From NCBI GenBank assembly GCA_002749535.1, contig MZZL01000408.1:356693-420692 (forward strand): a stretch of DNA of 64,000 bases, given 5' to 3'. The notes below the pieces were generated by a model that saw nothing but the letters and a program-made list of their open reading frames with translations, was not told the origin of the DNA and made no database searches. Source of the DNA: Apophysomyces variabilis. Taxonomy: Eukaryota > Mucoromycota > Mucoromycetes > Mucorales > Mucoraceae. This document shows positions 60,040 to 64,000 of this stretch, one piece after another (positions within the stretch are counted from its first letter, which is position 1; the number at the start of each line of letters is the position of its first letter). The translations under genes and the position numbers were made by a program.

Positions 60040-62648
60040 GGTCGATCACAAAGTTGTGGAGTAGGGTAACTACACGAAGGTCAAGAAACGTAACTCACAA
60101 AGGAAATTGAAAAGAAAGAGAAAATAGAAGGAGAGAAAAACAGAAGAAGTAAGGAGAGCAAGGTGGAAGGAAGAGAAAGGAAAGGTAGACGTGCACAATC
60201 GGGGACCATACATTCATGGATACGAAGAAAAAAAAGCCTGCAGCTGTTGGGAATGACGTCATTTCTTTCCGATGTGTTTAGCCTTGTAGCGTACCTGATG
60301 TCGCCTGGGTATCATTCTGATGGAAAAAGGGCTTTATGATGTGATGTGTTCTTAACCAAGAAGCCTGATTTGCAAACCTTCCTAGTGTAGCTGGTACAAG
60401 CTGTGCGGTGATTTGTTGCTTTAGCCAGAATTGGGATTCCGATTCTAGACCTGCCTTTGGTCATTGGAAATCAACTATGCTTCGTTTCAGGGTGAACACA
60501 CGGTACGAAACATCCGCCTTATGTCAACGCTGCAGGTCCCCTAGCCGACGCCCCTTAAAACGGTTTGCGCGTGCTACGATAGGCAAAATACTTCTATTTT
60601 TTTTTTTACCTTGCTAATAAGAATAACTGAAATAGCAAAAGAAAGATTGAAAAAGCATGTTGGGCAGGTCCTCATGGTACAATCGTGGAATAAATGATTA
60701 GTCAATCGGTACAAGAACACGTTCTCTAACCGCCAGAAGTACATTGGACTACGTAGGACAAAACTCTGCGATAAGTAATTAAAAGATGATGGCAGCGTAT
60801 ATTTAATTAACTTTTTTATGCGGGAAGAAAAACAAATATGTTACGATGCGTAGCAGAGACTCATAACATACACATAGGAACGAAGCTTACCGTAGCTTTA
60901 TACGACGAAGTTTGACTATGCGTGGACTACATTTTCTGCGGCCTGGGCGTGAAGCCAAGGAAGATAATGTGCTTACATTGATTTGATCAATTGATGATTA
61001 TGTTTGATGTTTGCATATTTATTTATGTTATTAAAAGGGACTTCCGAAGCTTAAGCCTTTAATTAGGTCTATGCCACAATATCCAATGCAATCTTATGTC
61101 AATTCTTTAAAATCGCGCCTTTGATGAAATGTAAAATACAGCGAATGGACGCGGGTGATTGATTGATTGTCGAAAAAGATTCTTTCGAAATCAAACTGCA
61201 AATAAAAGCATGTCATTACTTTATGAAGTGGTTGCTGCTAGATTTCCCTTACTCATCCCCAACGGGCATGCGACCTTATTTTCAGAGTTTTGGCAGTCTA
61301 TCTGTGTCTATAATTCCCTTATACGAAATAGACTACAAGAATTCAGCTAGGAGATTATCAGGGACAGGGTCAGAAGTCAAAAGATCACAATGAATATTTG
61401 TTCCTTGGCATGCAGCATGGTTTCCCTTGTTTACAGAATAATTCTTTTTCTGATTTGCCTTTCTTTTTTCAGGAGAATAGACATAATGCAAGCACAAAGC
61501 TGCTTGTGCTAGACCAGAAACAGCTTGGATGCTTGAAATACGATAAATAGAACATATAATCTATTCCTCAAACCCACTAACCGCTGCATCCATACAACCT
61601 TTTATAGTCTATCATGCTCCACAGTCCATTAATTTTGATCTGCCTCTCTATAACTGGTCCAGACCTGGAGAAAAAAAAATTTCGAACCTGTATTAGAACA
61701 TTAAAATTATTATAATGTAGGTTGCCTTAGGGAAAAGCATAGATACATGTCCAGTATATGGCCGCATGTGATATTATGCGCTAGTTTCTATATAGGAGCC
61801 AGAAACCTGGTTTATTGCATGGTTCATGCTGGCAATAGGTGTGCATGTCTAATTAAAAGGCCAGTGTCCTCATTCGGGATGTTAGATCGGCTAATACGTA
61901 TATCGCAAGATAAGCTTAATCAATAACACGCCTTAGATCCTGTCCTCGTGTTTCTGGAATGCATCACTAATCTTTGATGTGTGATTGGCAAAGAAAAATT
62001 AATAATCGTTGTAGAAAAGACCATGGAGAATCGATGCTTTTGCACGGTGCCTAGCGTGGGCCAATTGTGAATTGTGTCTATGCTCTCAAGCCTATCATTG
62101 GCGCACCCATTTATGGTTACGTATGGAAGCACTGACATCCTGTATGATGATATGGTAGTTACACAAGGTCTAGTCAGCGATGAGACGAGCAGGAGATACG
62201 GCTACCACCGAGATTTCTATGTTAAGATCACAAACCGACGAAGATCATTGGATAAGACAAGACTGGCATACGGTGGTCACATCCAATGATTAAATTGTCA
62301 GAGCCTGGACTCAAAAAAAAAGTTTTTTAACGGCTTGGAAAATTGCCCGCACAAGGGTTTTATCAGACAAACGATCCGATTAGATTGGAAATATTATGAT
62401 GCGAAACCTACCAATAGGTCTTGTAGTATGTTTTTGGATGGGCCCCGCTTATGCGTTCATCCAGCATTAACTTATATAAGCGTGGTAAACCACTTATGAC
62501 GCGTCAGTTATGACCAAATGGAGTTCCAAAATGAATTTTTTTATTTCCGGGTCACAGCGTGTTGACTGATGAAATGACGACTTCCCTTTTTCTTCCTGGA
62601 CATACATGAACCTTTCCCGAGATACCACGCAGATCGTCATTACAGCTT
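60040..62648. other. 2.6-kb intergenic region, no gene seen
   Basis: This is the divergent space between the UCH37-like (-) and receptor (+) genes. A purine-rich leader region lies at 60,090-60,240. The small frames present show no motif, and no RNA gene is seen. Confidence 0.4.
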
Positions 62649-64000
62649 ATGGATTCTTTCAATCAGCGTTTCAACCAGACGATGTTGAATGCTGGCTATG
62701 CACCCGTTGAACTATACGAATTGAGTATACGTATATGTTTGAGGCTGTATTACGTCTCGATCGGATGTTGTCTACTTATTGCCGCCTCTTACGTCTTTAT
62801 CCGCTGGATCGACTCTCAGTTAGACAGGCTCTCGCTTCGATTATTACTCTATGCCACTATCCTTCATATCTTGATGAGCGTGGCAGCTATCGGTCGTGTC
62901 TATGTAGATCAATTACCTCGAGCATGCCAGTTTTTGATGTTCTTATACGTATTCTCGAATCTGTCCAGCACATTCTTTATCATGTTTATTGCACTGAACT
63001 TGCAAATAATTTTTGTCCATGGACGGCGGATCCATCATTTGGAAAAAATCTATGTTGTTGTCAGTATCGTTGTGTCGCTGATCCTCGCCATTGTCCCCTT
63101 TTTTTCGCCACGGGTAGCGTATGGATACAGTCCTCATATTCGAGAATGCTGGTTCCTTGGTCGCCAAGGCAGTGTTTACTCGGCTTGGGCGTTGATGTCC
63201 TATTATTTCTGGATAATGCTCGCAACGTTTTACTGCTGTGTCGCACTGTTGCTTGTCATCATCAAGTTACGCAAAGAAGAACTAATGATCAGTCGGGAGT
63301 TAAATAAGAAGAAACGACGCATGAATTGGATTCCTTGGATTGGACGGCGAATGGAAAATGAAGGAAGAATTATCAGCATCCAGTCTTCCACCCTAATACA
63401 AGCATGTAATCATCGTCCCTCCTATGTGCTTAAAACTGTCCGCCGTGTGATCTGGTATCCAATAAGTAAGTTTCGATACTGGTAACTTTTAGCAGCCAGT
63501 GAACTGATCCTCTGAAAAGCTCTTATTCTGACTCGGATTTGGGGTCTTATCAGCTTTGGATATTCATATCGGACAAGCAAAATCCATCCCTTTTATTACC
63601 TTATGACATATATTGCACCTCCTGTCCAAGGCAGGTAGCCTCGGGGAAATTCTCTTCGGTAATAACCCAGAAAGTTTACCATCTTTAGGCATTTGTTTGC
63701 TTGTTATCCTATTGGCCGATCCAGCTTTTCACGGTGCCATACAAACATATTTTGATGGTAATGAAAAGAAAGGAGTATCTCGGGTTGGTCGCGATCTGCA
63801 TCCGCAGCGTGTCGACAGCCCATCTATCGGAAACTTTCGATCCGCGCAAACTTCTATGGCTAGCGGCACTGGTTACGAACCAGTCATACCGACGGATCAT
63901 TCTGGTGAAGACTTGCGACAGTCAGACTTCACTGTAGCGGCTATTGCTTTGGCGCATACTGTGCCCGCGAGAACCTCTGGTATCCAGTCACTACATTATG
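62649..64000 (+). CDS. seven-transmembrane receptor (fungal GPCR), 3' end missing
   Basis: The exons visible are 62649-63465, 63520-63630 and 63689 to the window edge, about 410 aa. The N-terminus MDSFNQRFNQTML has possible N-glycosylation sites. TM1 is YYVSIGCCLLIAASYVFI, TM2 LLLYATILHILMSVAAI, TM3 CQFLMFLYVFSNLSSTFFIMFIALNL, TM4 VVVSIVVSLILAIVPFF and TM5 WALMSYYFWIMLATFYCCVALLLVII. A basic third loop (KKKRRMNW) and TM6 (WYPITLILTRIWGLISF) follow. TM7 is YLMTYIAPPVQGICLLVILLAD, after which a Ser/Gly-rich cytosolic tail begins. Cys residues before TM3 (RACQF) and in the second extracellular loop (RECWF) form the standard disulfide. It resembles fungal Git3/cAMP-receptor-like GPCRs that sense nutrients, but the ligand is unknown. 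The last intron needs a GC donor (CAAG/GCAGGT) to keep TM7 in frame. Confidence 0.85.

Overview
The window looks like nuclear DNA of an early-diverging fungus, most probably Mucoromycota (Mucorales-like). The genes are intron-rich. Introns are mostly 40-85 nt GT-AG, a few are GC-AG, and the shortest are 37-40 nt. The protein set (Zn2Cys6 factor, ALR-type Mg channel, paxillin-like LIM protein, Ran1-like kinase, Fanzor relic, TMEM19/223/230 homologues) fits that group. All gene models were spliced by hand. For each multi-exon model I checked that exon lengths sum to a multiple of three (the right-edge receptor is partial).

Layout. 0-5 kb: a 3' gene end, a small two-TM protein, a TMEM223 homologue and a divergent paxillin-like LIM gene. 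5-11 kb: long-chain acyl-CoA synthetase (-) and mitochondrial processing peptidase alpha (+). 11-19 kb: a gene-poor tract whose centre (13.8-17.0 kb) is a decayed Fanzor, the eukaryotic relative of TnpB. 19-23 kb: a Ran1/Sks1-like kinase and a cytochrome P450. 23-29 kb: about 6 kb with no gene I can support. 29-41 kb: cystathionine beta-synthase, a Zn2Cys6 regulator, an ALR/CorA Mg2+ transporter and an OSR1/SPAK-like Ste20 kinase, all on the minus strand. 43-48 kb: a four-finger C2H2 protein, a TMEM19/DUF92 membrane protein and an F-box protein. 50-60 kb: ALG6 glucosyltransferase, mitochondrial 3-oxoacyl-ACP synthase, NIPSNAP, a TMEM230 homologue and a UCH37-like protein. 62.6-64 kb: a 7TM receptor running off the right edge.

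There is no operon logic. Neighbours are mostly unrelated housekeeping genes, although several (TMEM223, MPP-alpha, 3-oxoacyl-ACP synthase, NIPSNAP) are mitochondrial.

The two most interesting items are the Fanzor and the UCH37 homologue. The Fanzor keeps the RuvC-I, zinc-finger and RuvC-III signatures but is broken by several frame changes. The UCH37 homologue has lost both the catalytic Cys (Tyr instead) and the catalytic His (Arg instead) while keeping the fold motifs and the C-terminal ULD domain, so it looks like a pseudo-deubiquitinase. A lesser point is that GC-AG introns recur, twice in one small gene.
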